64,000 bases of DNA from Rhodococcus wratislaviensis (GCF_900455735.1 NZ_UAUI01000010.1:1-64000); one strand, 5' to 3'. Numbered from the stretch's first letter, positions 19,426 through 28,240 are shown. Translations and numbers: made by a program. Notes: generated by a model not told the origin, from the letters alone.

Positions 19426-20238
19426 ATGTCCTTCGACGTATCCGGAACCACCGTCCTCATCACCGGCGCCAGCGCGGGCCTCGGTGTCGAATTCGCCCGC
19501 CGGTTCGCCGGGCGGGGTGCAGATCTCGTCCTCGTCGCCCGCCGCGCCGACCGGCTCGAACAACTCGCCACCGAACTCCGCGCCGCGCACCACGTGTCGG
19601 TCACCGTGCTGCCGTTCGACCTCGCGCTCCCCGGCGCCGGGGAGCGGTTGCGCGGCGAACTCACCGCCCGCGACATCGGCGTCGACTCGCTGATCAACAA
19701 TGCGGGGTTCGGGACACACGGAGATTTCGCGTCCGCCGACCTGGAGCGCCTCACCTCCGAGATCCAGCTCAACGTCACCACCCTCGTCGAGCTGTCGCAC
19801 ACGTTCCTGCCCGACCTGCTCCGGGGACGCGGCGCACTCGTGAACGTGGCGAGCACCGCCGCGTTCCAGCCGACTCCCGGCATGGCCGTCTACGGGGCGA
19901 CCAAGGCGTTCGTCCTCAACTTCACGGAGGCGCTGTGGGCCGAGGCGCGGGGCACCGACCTCACCGTGCTCGCCGTCTGCCCGGGCCCCACCCGCACCGA
20001 GTTCTTCGACGTCGTCGGTTCCGAGGACGCCGCGGTCGGCCGCATGCAGACCGCGGATCAGGTGGTGTCGACAGCGCTGCGGGCCCTGGACCGGCGCAGC
20101 ACCCCGCCGAGTGTCATCTCCGGGCTGATGAACTGGGTGTCGTCGGTCAGCACCCGGTTCGCGACGCGCCGCATCGGCGCTCTCGCCAGCGGGCGCCTCC
20201 TCGGGGACGTGCGGATGCGGACGTCGGTCACGAGGTAA
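19426..20238 (+). CDS. Short-chain dehydrogenase/reductase
   Basis: A 270-aa classical SDR. The Rossmann NAD(P)-binding motif is TVLITGASAGLGVEFARRF; NNAGFGTHG is the stabilising motif; the catalytic Ser is in VNVASTAAF and the YxxxK pair in VYGATKAFV. An Arg-Arg after the second strand (ARRADR) suggests preference for NADP(H). The substrate is not predictable. ATG 19426 was chosen over an open start at 19381 because it has an AGGAG ribosome binding site; the longer start would place codons over the second operator half-site. Its 3' end overlaps the convergent DUF2567 gene by 11 bases. Confidence 0.9.
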   Translation: MSFDVSGTTVLITGASAGLGVEFARRFAGRGADLVLVARRADRLEQLATELRAAHHVSVTVLPFDLALPGAGERLRGELTARDIGVDSLINNAGFGTHGDFASADLERLTSEIQLNVTTLVELSHTFLPDLLRGRGALVNVASTAAFQPTPGMAVYGATKAFVLNFTEALWAEARGTDLTVLAVCPGPTRTEFFDVVGSEDAAVGRMQTADQVVSTALRALDRRSTPPSVISGLMNWVSSVSTRFATRRIGALASGRLLGDVRMRTSVTR

Positions 20239-20785
20239 GGGTCGCGTCGCGCTCTTCCGGCTCGTCGAGTTCGACCGGGGGATCGCTGACGCCGAGATCG
20301 TCGTACGGGTTGAGCGCGGCGAGCACCAACGTCACCGCGCAGGCGACGAGGGGCTGGAAGATCAGCACCAGTAAGGTCCCGATTCCCGGCGCGACCGCCA
20401 CGACGGTGCCTGCGGTCGAGGTGTCGGGGTCGGGGAACCGCAGCGCGGCCACGCCGATTCCACCGAGCGCCATCACCCCGGCCCCGACCACACTGCCCCC
20501 GAGGACGGCGCCCAGCGCCACCGGGCCGCGACTTGTCCGCGCCGTCCACGCCGCGACCGCGGTGAGGATGCCGACCACCATGCCCGCACACGCGAACATC
20601 CCGATCGCGTCGAACCGGTGCACGCTCTCCCCCGTCAGCGACACCCCGCGGTCGGGGGCGACCACCAGCAGGTGCTCGGGCGGCGCGAGGACCCCCCACA
20701 ACACCCCGGCGAGCGCGCTCGCCACCACCGTCCCGCAGAAGATTCCGGCGGCAGATCGAAGCCTGAAGCGCGGGAGCGTGGTCAC
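20228..20785 (-). CDS. DUF2567-type membrane protein downstream of bioB
   Basis: A 185-aa membrane protein with four hydrophobic helices: AAGIFCGTVVASALAGVLWG, GMFACAGMVVGILTAVAAW, the segment LGGSVVGAGVMALGGIGVAAL, and LLVLIFQPLVACAVTLVLAAL; the C-terminal tail is acidic (ELDEPEERDATLTS). M. tuberculosis Rv1591 has this position and layout. It is third in a bioB-bsaP-DUF2567 unit, ten bases after the bsaP stop. Its function is not known; co-location with biotin synthase suggests, but does not prove, a link to biotin. GTG at 20785 is the chosen start. Confidence 0.75.
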   Translation of the reverse strand: MTTLPRFRLRSAAGIFCGTVVASALAGVLWGVLAPPEHLLVVAPDRGVSLTGESVHRFDAIGMFACAGMVVGILTAVAAWTARTSRGPVALGAVLGGSVVGAGVMALGGIGVAALRFPDPDTSTAGTVVAVAPGIGTLLVLIFQPLVACAVTLVLAALNPYDDLGVSDPPVELDEPEERDATLTS

Positions 20786-20795
20786 GCGTCCGACG

Positions 20796-21041
20796 CTACC
20801 GCCGTCCGCCGCAGATCGAGTCGAACACACCGTGGCGGGAACATTTCGCCCACCAGCCGTCCGGGCTGATCTGCACCACCATCCGGCGGCCGCACGCCTC
20901 ACAGAAGCGGGGCGGTTCGAGTCCGAGCTGTGCGGCGGTGGGGACGGTGTCGTCCACCCCGGCCACCACGCGGCGGCCGGTGTACGGGTTGTAGCGCTCC
21001 CCGGGGCTGTCGCCCACCGTGGTCTCCGCCATGATCGTCAC
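20796..21041 (-). CDS. bsaP: Biotin synthase auxiliary protein (BsaP-like)
   Basis: An 81-aa soluble protein with four conserved-looking cysteines: FCEACGRR and, after WWAKC, a final Cys in DSICGG, with a nearby His (SRHGVF). That spacing suggests binding of zinc or an iron-sulfur cluster. It overlaps the bioB stop (GTGA), so it is translated together with bioB. Rv1590 and MSMEG_3194 hold the same place; from memory, the latter was shown to be needed for mycobacterial biotin synthase to turn dethiobiotin into biotin and was named BsaP. The NPYTGRRV segment near the N-terminus also fits that family. ATG at 21032 (MAETTVGD) is an alternative start. Confidence 0.82.
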   Translation of the reverse strand: MTIMAETTVGDSPGERYNPYTGRRVVAGVDDTVPTAAQLGLEPPRFCEACGRRMVVQISPDGWWAKCSRHGVFDSICGGRR

Positions 21042-22051
21042 AGGGTGTCGTTGAGGGCTTTGATCGGCATCTGCAGATCGACGAGCAGGTCGAGATCCTG
21101 CTCGGCCGGGCGGCCGAGGGTCGTCAGGTAGTTGCCGACGATGACGGCGTTGATGCCGCCGAGGATGCCCTGTTTGGCCCCGAGGTCACCGAGCGTGATC
21201 TCGCGACCGCCCGCGAAGCGGAGGATGGTGCGGGGCAGCGCGAGGCGGAACGCGGCCACCGACTTGAGGGCCTCGCTCGCGGGCAGGACCTCGAGGTCGC
21301 CGAACGGGGTTCCGGGGCGCGGGTTGAGGAAGTTCAGCGGCACCTCGTCGGGTTCGAGTTCGGCCAGGTTGGCCGCGAACTCGGCGCGCTGCTCGAGGCT
21401 CTCACCCATGCCGAGGATGCCGCCGCAGCACACCTCCATGCCCGCTTCGCGGACCATGCGGAGGGTGTTCCAGCGCTCGTCCCACGTGTGTGTGGTGACG
21501 ACGTTCGGGAAGTGGGACTTCGACGTCTCCAGGTTGTGGTTGTAGCGGTGCACACCCATCGCGGCGAGTTGGTCGACCTGCTCCTGGGTGAGCATGCCCA
21601 GCGAGCAGGCGATCTGGATGTCGACCTCGTTGCGGATCGCCTCGATGCCGGCAGCGACCTGGGCGAGCAGCCGCTCGTCGGGGCCGCGGACGGCGGCGAC
21701 GATGCAGAATTCGCTGGCGCCGGACTTGGCGGTCTGCTTCGCGGCCTCGACGAGCGACGGGATGTCGAGCCACGCCGCGCGCACCGGCGACTGGAACAGG
21801 CCGGACTGCGAGCAGAAGTGGCAGTCCTCGGGGCAGCCACCGGTCTTGAGGCTGATGATGCCCTCGACCTCGACCTCGGGACCGCACCACTTCATGCGCA
21901 CGTCGTGCGCGACGGCGAGCAGTTCCTCGAGCCGGTCGTCGGGGAGTTGCAGGACCTCGAGCACCTGGCTCTCGTTCAGCGCCTCACCGCGCTCGAGAAC
22001 CTGCTCACGCGCGAGGGCGAGGATGTCTGTCTGTACCGGGGCCGATGTCAC
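21038..22051 (-). CDS. bioB: Biotin synthase
   Basis: Radical SAM enzyme (337 aa) that inserts sulfur into dethiobiotin, the last step of biotin synthesis. The SAM-cluster motif CxxxCxxC is in [12 protein letters not shown]. Auxiliary-cluster ligands expected in this family fit the Cys in FCIVAAVRG and IACSLG and the Arg in [11 protein letters not shown] at 22051 has a good CAGGAGATAC ribosome binding site; the frame is open upstream into the BioQ boxes but would not make sense there. It is followed by bsaP and the DUF2567 gene and is divergent from bioQ. Confidence 0.97.
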   Translation of the reverse strand: MTSAPVQTDILALAREQVLERGEALNESQVLEVLQLPDDRLEELLAVAHDVRMKWCGPEVEVEGIISLKTGGCPEDCHFCSQSGLFQSPVRAAWLDIPSLVEAAKQTAKSGASEFCIVAAVRGPDERLLAQVAAGIEAIRNEVDIQIACSLGMLTQEQVDQLAAMGVHRYNHNLETSKSHFPNVVTTHTWDERWNTLRMVREAGMEVCCGGILGMGESLEQRAEFAANLAELEPDEVPLNFLNPRPGTPFGDLEVLPASEALKSVAAFRLALPRTILRFAGGREITLGDLGAKQGILGGINAVIVGNYLTTLGRPAEQDLDLLVDLQMPIKALNDTL

Positions 22052-22107
22052 ACGTATCTCCTGGAAAACGGGCCGATCACGTGTCGTGGATCGACGGAAC
22101 CGCAAAA

Positions 22108-22138
22108 TTGAACACCGTACAAGTTGAACGGTGTTCAC
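22108..22138. promoter_or_regulatory. Tandem BioQ boxes between bioB and bioQ
   Basis: Box 1, TTGAACACCGTACAA (22108-22122), has one mismatch between its arms; box 2, TTGAACGGTGTTCAC (22124-22138), matches the BioQ consensus TGAAC-N3-GTTCA. The same box is found 10 kb away between bioF and bioA. The position fits repression of bioB and autoregulation of bioQ. Confidence 0.85.
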
Positions 22139-22205
22139 GTTAGATCCGTGGTGGAATACTGTCAAAGCCGAAGCCGGCTTTCCGACGAGATTGGGAGATC
22201 ACACA

Positions 22206-22835
22206 GTGCAATTGCGACGCGGCGACGTACTCGACGGCGCAATGGCCATCCTCGACGAGTTCGGCCTCGCCGACCTCACGATGCGCAGGCTCGCGACCGC
22301 TCTCGGCGTGCAGCCGGGCGCCCTGTACTGGCATTTCCCCAACAAGCAGACCCTGCTCGGCGCGCTCGCCGACAAGATCCTCGAAGACGTCGACGCCCCG
22401 GTCACGGCCCCCGGCTGGGACGCCGAATTCACCGAACTCGCCCACCGACTCCGCACCGCGCTACTCGCCCATCGCGACGGCGCCGAACTGGTCTCGGCCA
22501 CGTACGCGTCCCGCATGACCAACTCCCGGGTCCGGGAGAGCTTCGCCGCCGTCGGTCTGCGGTCCGGACTGTCCCGCGAACACGCGGAACTGTCGTCCTA
22601 CTCGCTGCTGTACTACGTCCTCGGCCACACGGTCGACGAGCAGTCGCGGGCGCAGATGGAGTCGGCAGGCGCCCTCACCCGGGCCGCCCTCTCCCCCGAT
22701 GCGCCGCAGTCGCCGATCGCGGCGTACGACGAGGACCTCCTCGACGGCGATCCTGCTGTCCGGTTCGACTTCGGCCTGTCGCTGTTCGTCGACGGAATTC
22801 GCGCACGCCTGAAAGACTCCGCCCACCGCCCCTGA
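22206..22835 (+). CDS. bioQ: TetR-family biotin regulator
   Basis: A 209-aa TetR repressor of biotin genes. The DNA-binding part reads LTMRRLATALGVQPGALYWHFPNKQTLLGALADKI split over helices 2-4, with the GALYWHF recognition helix typical of TetR_C ligand-domain proteins of this group. It is divergent from bioB, with two BioQ boxes in the gap, the arrangement known from mycobacteria. GTG 22206 (VQLRRGDVLDGAM) with GGGAG upstream is chosen over the frame opening at 22131, because the longer start would encode over the operator. Biotin-dependent control by BioQ elsewhere is thought to depend on BirA-type signalling rather than direct biotin binding; not testable here. Confidence 0.9.
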   Translation: MQLRRGDVLDGAMAILDEFGLADLTMRRLATALGVQPGALYWHFPNKQTLLGALADKILEDVDAPVTAPGWDAEFTELAHRLRTALLAHRDGAELVSATYASRMTNSRVRESFAAVGLRSGLSREHAELSSYSLLYYVLGHTVDEQSRAQMESAGALTRAALSPDAPQSPIAAYDEDLLDGDPAVRFDFGLSLFVDGIRARLKDSAHRP

Positions 22836-22912
22836 GCGCGCACAATTGAGTCGACGCCGCGTCGGCCACTCGAGGACCGCGCGGCGCCTCCGACGGCCCA
22901 GGGACGGACGCG

Positions 22913-24043
22913 ATGACGTCTTCGCTCGGCCGCCGCACCGGAATGGTTCTCGCGGCGGCCCTCGCACTGTCGCTCCTCGGCGCGCCCACCCCGGCGGCAG
23001 CACAGACTGCGGGCGGCGATCCGGGTGCCGTCGTCGTCGCGACACCGGTGGCGCCGGACGCGCGACCACCGGGCGTCGCCGACGCCACGTACGTCACCTA
23101 CTGGACGACGGGGCCGATGAACGAACCCGCGCTCAGCACCGGCGCGGTCCTGCTACCCCCCGGTGCGGCGCCGCCCGGCGGGTGGCCCGTCGTGTCCTGG
23201 GCCCACGGAACGGTCGGCATCGCCGACGCGTGCGCGCCCACGGTGACGGGAAAACTCGTCGGACCATACGTCCAGCACTGGCTCGACCAGGGCTACGCCG
23301 TCGTCGCAACGGATTATGTCGGCCTCGGCACACCCGGGGTGCACCCGTACCTGGACGGCCCGACGGAGGCGCACAGTGTGATCGACATGGTGCGCGCGGC
23401 GCGGACCGTCACGCCGTCCCTGTCGAACCGGTGGGTCGCCCTCGGTCAATCGCAGGGCGGCCATGCCGCTCTCGTCGCCGCGTCGATGGCCACCACGTAC
23501 GCACCGGATCTCGACTTCCGCGGCACGGTCGCCACCGGCGCCCCGTCCAATCTCGAAAACCTGGCCCCCCTCGTCGGCCCGGGTTTCCCGGAGGTCCCCC
23601 TCACCGGGAGCACGGTGTTCGTGGCGTACGCACTCGCCGGACTGCGTGCGTCGCGGCCCGACCTCGACATCGACAGCTACCTCACACCACTCGGCGTCGA
23701 TGTCCTGAATCGCGTCGAATCGCTCTGCTACGAGGAGGCGGCCCCGCAACTCGACGGCATCTCGATCGGACAGTTGATGTCCCGCCCCCTCGGCGACCCG
23801 GCGGTCCTGGCGGCGCTGCGCACCACCCTCGGAGTTCCCGTGCGGGGCTACGACCGGCCGCTGTTCATCGGACAGGGACTGTTCGACGACGTCGTCCCCA
23901 TCCCCCTCACCTGGAAACTCACGTCCGACCTCGCCGCGAACGGGCAGCAGTTCGTGTTCCGGACGTATCCCACCGGCCATCTCTACACCATGCCCGCGTC
24001 CCTGCCCGACACCAGCGCGTTCGTCCGGAGCCTATTCGGATAG
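22913..24043 (+). CDS. Secreted lipase (LIP family alpha/beta hydrolase)
   Basis: A 376-aa secreted serine hydrolase. The signal peptide (MTSSLGRRTGMVLAAALALS and on to PAAA, cut near residue 30) targets it for Sec export. The nucleophile elbow is ALGQSQGGHAAL, the catalytic Asp is probably in GLFDDVVP, and the His in PTGHLYTMP. The WAHGTVGIADACAP segment forms the oxyanion side. This is the secretory lipase family (PF03583-like) related to Rv1592c, which lies at the same place near bioB in M. tuberculosis. The likely substrates are lipid esters outside the membrane. Two Cys residues far apart could form a disulfide. Confidence 0.88.
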   Translation: MTSSLGRRTGMVLAAALALSLLGAPTPAAAQTAGGDPGAVVVATPVAPDARPPGVADATYVTYWTTGPMNEPALSTGAVLLPPGAAPPGGWPVVSWAHGTVGIADACAPTVTGKLVGPYVQHWLDQGYAVVATDYVGLGTPGVHPYLDGPTEAHSVIDMVRAARTVTPSLSNRWVALGQSQGGHAALVAASMATTYAPDLDFRGTVATGAPSNLENLAPLVGPGFPEVPLTGSTVFVAYALAGLRASRPDLDIDSYLTPLGVDVLNRVESLCYEEAAPQLDGISIGQLMSRPLGDPAVLAALRTTLGVPVRGYDRPLFIGQGLFDDVVPIPLTWKLTSDLAANGQQFVFRTYPTGHLYTMPASLPDTSAFVRSLFG

Positions 24044-24054
24044 TCGCGATCCAC

Positions 24055-24065
24055 TGGTAAGACCA
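24055..24065. promoter_or_regulatory. FadR-subfamily operator candidate
   Basis: TGGTAAGACCA matches the GntR/FadR-type consensus TnGTnnnACnA exactly and is itself palindromic. It is 38 bases upstream of the FadR-type regulator start. A longer weak dyad (GTAAGA ... TCTTAC) spans 24057-24078. Confidence 0.6.
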
Positions 24066-24102
24066 CTTGACCTCTTACCTATCGCCGCCTTAGTGTCGTG
24101 TC

Positions 24103-24840
24103 ATGATGTTCGAGCCGATCGCGCGGAAATCCGCGTCCACCGAAGTCTTCGACCAGATCACCGCGCGTGTGCTCGGCGGCGACCTCGCCGCCGGCGACGC
24201 CCTGCCGAGCGAACGACGACTGGCCGAAGCCTTCGGGGTGTCCCGGCCCGCGGTCCGGGAAGCGATCCAGAAGCTTGCCCAGGCCGGACTCGTCGAGGTC
24301 AGGCAAGGCGATGCCACCTCGGTCCGCGACTTCCGGCAGCACGGCGGGCCCGAACTGCTGTCCCAGCTGCTGGTCCGCGACGGCGTACCCGATTGGGCGG
24401 TGGTCCGAAGCGTTCTCGAGGCCCGGCGGATGATCGGCGTGCAGGTCGCCCGCCTCGCCGCGGGACGGGCGACCGGCGAGTCGGGTGCCGCCCTCCGCGA
24501 CGCCGTGGATCACCTCGCCTCGGACAGCGACCCGGTCGCGCAGCAGGTCGGCGCCCTGGCCTTCTGGGAGCGCGTCGTCGACACCGCCGATTCCCTCGCG
24601 TTCCGGCTCATCTTCAACAGCCTCCGCAACGCGTACGAACCGACCATGACGGCGATGGCCGCCGTCATGGTCGCAGAAGTCGGCCGCACCGACCTGTATT
24701 ACCAGCTGGCAGAAGCGATCTCCGCTCACGACGAAGACACCGCGGGCCAGACCGCCACAACACTTCTCGACCTCGGAACGGCGGCCGTCACCGCCGTGAT
24801 CGACACCCTGCACCACCACGATTCGGAGAAGGACACATGA
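24103..24840 (+). CDS. GntR-family (FadR subfamily) regulator
   Basis: A 245-aa regulator. The N-terminal winged helix has LPSERRLAEAFGVSRPAVREAIQKLAQAGLVEVRQG, the standard GntR signature. The C-terminal all-helical FCD domain begins around residue 90 and has a partly conserved metal/ligand set (ARRMIGVQVARLAAGRA and the AFWERVVDTADS segment). Its stop overlaps the start of the membrane hydroxylase (ATGA), so both form one unit and the regulator probably controls that lipid-modifying enzyme and itself. A TAGTGT hexamer 6 nt before ATG suggests a leaderless message. Acyl-CoA or another lipid signal is a guess from the family. Confidence 0.9.
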   Translation: MMFEPIARKSASTEVFDQITARVLGGDLAAGDALPSERRLAEAFGVSRPAVREAIQKLAQAGLVEVRQGDATSVRDFRQHGGPELLSQLLVRDGVPDWAVVRSVLEARRMIGVQVARLAAGRATGESGAALRDAVDHLASDSDPVAQQVGALAFWERVVDTADSLAFRLIFNSLRNAYEPTMTAMAAVMVAEVGRTDLYYQLAEAISAHDEDTAGQTATTLLDLGTAAVTAVIDTLHHHDSEKDT

Positions 24841-25508
24841 CCACGAACCCTCCCGCTGATCGCCGCCAACGCAGGTCGATCACCCTCCGCGACGCCGCGG
24901 ACCAGTTCCGCCGCCATCCCTCCCCGTGGATGATCGGCGGCATGCTGGTCGCCGCGGTTGCCGCCCGCCTGGTCGTCGGTGACTGGCAGCTGACCGACGC
25001 CGTCCTTCCGCTGGTGATGCTGGCCGTGTTCCCGTTCGCCGAGTGGGTCATCCACGTGTGCATTCTGCACTGGAAGCCCCGAAAGGTTCTGGGCCTGACC
25101 GTCGATTCGCTGCTCGCCCGGAAGCATCGCGAGCACCACGTCGATCCCCGCGATGTTCCACTGGTCTTCATCCCGTGGCAGACGCTGACGTGGCTGATCC
25201 CGGTTCTCGTCGCCATCTCGCTGCTCGCGTTCCCGCGCACCGGACTCGGACTCACGTTCCTGGTGGTGCTGAGCGTCCTGGGTGTCCTCTACGAATGGAC
25301 GCACTACCTCATCCACAGCGACTACAAGCCGAACTCCCGCCTGTACCGCGCGATCTGGCGCAACCATCGCCATCACCACTACAAGAACGAGCACTACTGG
25401 TTCACCGTCACCACCTCGGGAACCGCCGACCGGATCCTGGGCACCGACCCCGACCCCGAATCGGTCGAGAAGTCGCCCACCGCCCGCAACCTCCACTCGG
25501 TGCGCTGA
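24837..25508 (+). CDS. Membrane fatty-acid hydroxylase / sterol desaturase-like protein
   Basis: A 223-aa di-iron membrane enzyme of the fatty-acid hydroxylase superfamily. The histidine boxes are readable: HKREHH-type KHREHHVDP, an HxxxH in EWTHYLIHSDY, and NHRHHHYKNEHYWF near the C-terminus, giving the eight or so ligands of the di-iron site. Three to four hydrophobic helices surround them (MIGGMLVAAVAARLVV; LPLVMLAVFPFAEWVIHVCIL; WLIPVLVAISLLAF; LGLTFLVVLSVLGVLY). The substrate could be a fatty acyl chain, a carotenoid or a sterol-like lipid. It overlaps the FadR-type regulator by four bases and ends at the palindromic repeat. Confidence 0.88.
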   Translation: MTTNPPADRRQRRSITLRDAADQFRRHPSPWMIGGMLVAAVAARLVVGDWQLTDAVLPLVMLAVFPFAEWVIHVCILHWKPRKVLGLTVDSLLARKHREHHVDPRDVPLVFIPWQTLTWLIPVLVAISLLAFPRTGLGLTFLVVLSVLGVLYEWTHYLIHSDYKPNSRLYRAIWRNHRHHHYKNEHYWFTVTTSGTADRILGTDPDPESVEKSPTARNLHSVR

Positions 25509-25510
25509 CG

Positions 25511-25560
25511 CGCCCGTGAGTACTTCTCAACCGCCCGCGGTTAACAAGTACTCACGGGCG
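25511..25560. repeat. Palindromic 3'-end repeat, copy B
   Basis: A 50-bp hairpin: arms 25511-25534 and 25537-25560 around a CC apex. It lies between the convergent hydroxylase and sdhB genes, and the sdhB stop codon is inside its right arm (25552-25554). The right arm (GCGGTTAACAAGTACTCAC) is identical to that of copy C and to the reverse of copy A; the left arm has two or three mismatches. Lacks a T-tract. Probable bidirectional terminator or 3'-end element. Confidence 0.85.
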
Positions 25561-26304
25561 GCGACGCCGCAGCTTGTTGCCCAACCAGACGATGGGGTCG
25601 TACCGGCGGTCGACCACCCTTTCCTTCATCGGAATGATGGCGTTGTCCGTGATCTTTATCCCTTCGGGGCACACCTCGGTGCAGCATTTGGTGATGTTGC
25701 AGAGCCCGAGACCGAATTCTTCCTGCGCCGCGTCACGACGATCGGCCGTGTCGAGTGGATGCATCTCCAGTTCGGCGACACGGATGAAGAAGCGGGGGCC
25801 GGAGAACGCCGGCTTGTTGTCGTCGTGATCACGGATGACGTGGCAGGTGTTCTGGCAGAGGAAGCACTCGATGCACTTGCGGAATTCCTGCGACCGTTCG
25901 ACGTCGACCTGCTGCATCCGGTACTCGCCCGGCCCGAGCCCCGGCGGCGGGGTGAACGACGGGATCTCCCGCGCCTTCGCGTAGTTGAACGACACGTCGG
26001 TGACGAGATCCCGGATGACCGGGAACGCTCGCAGCGGCGTGACCGTCACGACCTCGTCTTCGGTGAACGTCGACATCCGCGTCATGCACAGCAGCCGTGG
26101 CTGGCCGTTGATCTCCGCGGAACACGACCCGCACTTGCCCGCCTTGCAGTTCCATCGCACCGCCAGGTCCGGGGTCTGCGTCGCCTGCAACCGGTGGATG
26201 ATGTCGAGCACCACCTCACCTTCGTTGACGGGGATGGAGTAGTCCTGGAGTGCTCCGCCGTCGGCGTCGCCGCGCCAGACCCGGAACTGCGCGTCGTAAC
26301 CCAT
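25552..26304 (-). CDS. sdhB: Succinate dehydrogenase iron-sulfur subunit (Sdh1 type)
   Basis: The electron-transfer subunit (250 aa) of complex II, passing electrons from the flavoprotein through three Fe-S clusters to the membrane. The 2Fe-2S ligands are Cys53, Cys58, Cys61 and Cys73 in RWNCKAGKCGSCS to LLC. The 4Fe-4S and 3Fe-4S clusters are in CIECFLCQNTCHV and CNITKCCTEVCPEGI. One base separates its ATG from the sdhA stop. The best positional match is Rv0247c of M. tuberculosis. The order cytochrome-type subunit, flavoprotein, Fe-S subunit matches the Sdh1 operon rather than the sdhCDAB type. The C-terminal RRRRP runs into the palindromic repeat. Confidence 0.95.
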   Translation of the reverse strand: MGYDAQFRVWRGDADGGALQDYSIPVNEGEVVLDIIHRLQATQTPDLAVRWNCKAGKCGSCSAEINGQPRLLCMTRMSTFTEDEVVTVTPLRAFPVIRDLVTDVSFNYAKAREIPSFTPPPGLGPGEYRMQQVDVERSQEFRKCIECFLCQNTCHVIRDHDDNKPAFSGPRFFIRVAELEMHPLDTADRRDAAQEEFGLGLCNITKCCTEVCPEGIKITDNAIIPMKERVVDRRYDPIVWLGNKLRRRRP

Positions 26305-26305
26305 C

Positions 26306-28240
26306 TCAGGCCTTCCTTCCCGGGTGTTCCGCGAGTTCGGCGTCGGTGTAGTACTTGGCCAGTTCGTCGATGTCGAAGAGTTCCAACAGCTCTGCGCGCA
26401 TCGGGAGCTGCGGCTCGCGGGTGACGGTGACATCCGGCACCACCGAATCGGGATGCGCGGACATGTCGCCGACCACGCTGCACACCAGCAGGGTATTGCG
26501 CCACTCCGCCTCCATGCTCGGGTGGTCGTCGCGGGTGTGCCCGCCGCGACTTTCCGTGCGCAGCAAGGCCGCCTGCGCGACGCATTCGCTGACCAGCACC
26601 ATGTTCCGCAGGTCCACGGCGAGGTGCCATCCCGGGTTGAACTGGCGGTGCCCCTCCACCTCCACGCCCCCGATCCGGCCCTTGATCTCCGTGAGTTTCT
26701 CCAGAGCGCGGACGATCTCGTCTTCCTTCCGGATGATGCCGACGAGGTCGTTCATGGTCTGCTGCAGTTCGGTGTGGAGCGTGTACGGGTTCTCGGTGGT
26801 GCCGCCCTCCCCGACCGCGGGATCGAACGGCGACAACAACATCCGTGCCGCAGCATCGACGGCGTCCGCGGAGACGACCGGCCGCTCCTGCAGCGACTTC
26901 ACGTACTCCGCCGCCCCCAGTCCGGCGCGACGCCCGAACACGAGAAGGTCGGAGAGGGAGTTGCCGCCGAGCCGGTTGGAACCGTGCATCCCGCCCGAAC
27001 ACTCCCCCGCCGCGAACAGACCCGCGACGCTGGACGATCCGCTGTCGGGATCGACTTCGATGCCCCCCATCACGTAATGGCAGGTGGGCCCGACCTCCAT
27101 CTGCTCCTTCGTGATGTCGACGTCGGCGAGTTCCTTGAACTGGTGGTACATCGAGGGCAGCCGCCGGACGATCTCGTCGGCGGGCATCCGTGAGGCGATG
27201 TCGAGGTACACGCCGCCGTGCGGGGTCTGCCGTCCGGCCTTGACCTCGGAGTTGATGGCCCGGGCCACCTCGTCGCGGGGCAGCAGATCCGGTGTGCGGC
27301 GGTTGTTGTCGGAATCCTTGTACCAGCCGTCTGCTTCTTCCTCGGTCTCCGCGTACTGGCCTTTGAAGACCGGCGGGATGTACGAGAACATGAACCGTTC
27401 GCCCTCGGAGTTCTTCAGGACCCCGCCGTCGCCGCGAACGCCTTCCGTCACGAGGATGCCCTTGACGCTCGGCGGCCACACCATGCCGGTGGGGTGGAAC
27501 TGCACGAACTCCATGTTGATGAGGTTGGCGCCCGCGCGCAGGGCGAGGGCGTGACCGTCGCCGGTGTACTCCCACGAGTTCGACGTCACCTTGAACGACT
27601 TGCCGATCCCGCCGGTGGCCATCACGACCGCCGGCGCCTCGAACAGGACGAAACGTCCACTCTCGCGCCAGTATCCGAATGCACCCGAGATCCGGTCGCC
27701 GTCCTTGGTCAGCTCGGAGATGGTGCACTCGGCGAAGATCTTGATCCGGGCCTCGTAGTCGCCGGTGGCGGCGAAATCTTCCTGCTGCAGCGACACGATC
27801 TTCTGCTGCATGGTGCGGATCAGTTCGAGTCCGGTGCGATCACCGACGTGCGCGAGCCGCGGATACGTGTGACCGCCGAAGTTGCGCTGGCTGATCCGGC
27901 CGTCGGGGGTCCGGTCGAACAGGGCGCCGTACGTTTCGAGTTCCCATACCCGGTCGGGAGCCTCACGGGCGTGCAGTTCGGCCATTCGCCAGTTGTTGAG
28001 GAATTTGCCGCCGCGCATCGTGTCCTGGAAATGGGTCTGCCAGGTGTCCTTCTCGTTGGCGTTTCCCATCGCGGCGGCGCAGCCACCCTCCGCCATGACC
28101 GTGTGCGCCTTGCCGAACAGCGACTTGCAGACGACGGCGACGGATAGACCCTGTTCGCGGGCCTCGATGACCGCTCGCAGTCCGGCGCCGCCGGCACCGA
28201 TGACCACGACGTCGTACTGGTGCCGTTCGACTTCCGTCAT
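26306..28240 (-). CDS. sdhA: Succinate dehydrogenase flavoprotein subunit (Sdh1 type)
   Basis: Catalytic subunit (644 aa) oxidising succinate to fumarate at the cytoplasmic face. Motifs: FAD-binding YDVVVIGAGGAGLRAVIEA, covalent-flavin His46 in KAHTVMAEGG, the active-site QFHPTGMVWP, the HYVMGGIEVD histidine, and GECSGGMHGSNRLGGNSLSDL plus RTESRGGHTRDDHP at the capping/catalytic region. The length is about 50-60 aa more than the SdhA of the classical operon, as in Rv0248c. A 21-base gap separates it from the membrane subunit gene upstream and one base from sdhB downstream. Confidence 0.96.
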   Translation of the reverse strand: MTEVERHQYDVVVIGAGGAGLRAVIEAREQGLSVAVVCKSLFGKAHTVMAEGGCAAAMGNANEKDTWQTHFQDTMRGGKFLNNWRMAELHAREAPDRVWELETYGALFDRTPDGRISQRNFGGHTYPRLAHVGDRTGLELIRTMQQKIVSLQQEDFAATGDYEARIKIFAECTISELTKDGDRISGAFGYWRESGRFVLFEAPAVVMATGGIGKSFKVTSNSWEYTGDGHALALRAGANLINMEFVQFHPTGMVWPPSVKGILVTEGVRGDGGVLKNSEGERFMFSYIPPVFKGQYAETEEEADGWYKDSDNNRRTPDLLPRDEVARAINSEVKAGRQTPHGGVYLDIASRMPADEIVRRLPSMYHQFKELADVDITKEQMEVGPTCHYVMGGIEVDPDSGSSSVAGLFAAGECSGGMHGSNRLGGNSLSDLLVFGRRAGLGAAEYVKSLQERPVVSADAVDAAARMLLSPFDPAVGEGGTTENPYTLHTELQQTMNDLVGIIRKEDEIVRALEKLTEIKGRIGGVEVEGHRQFNPGWHLAVDLRNMVLVSECVAQAALLRTESRGGHTRDDHPSMEAEWRNTLLVCSVVGDMSAHPDSVVPDVTVTREPQLPMRAELLELFDIDELAKYYTDAELAEHPGRKA

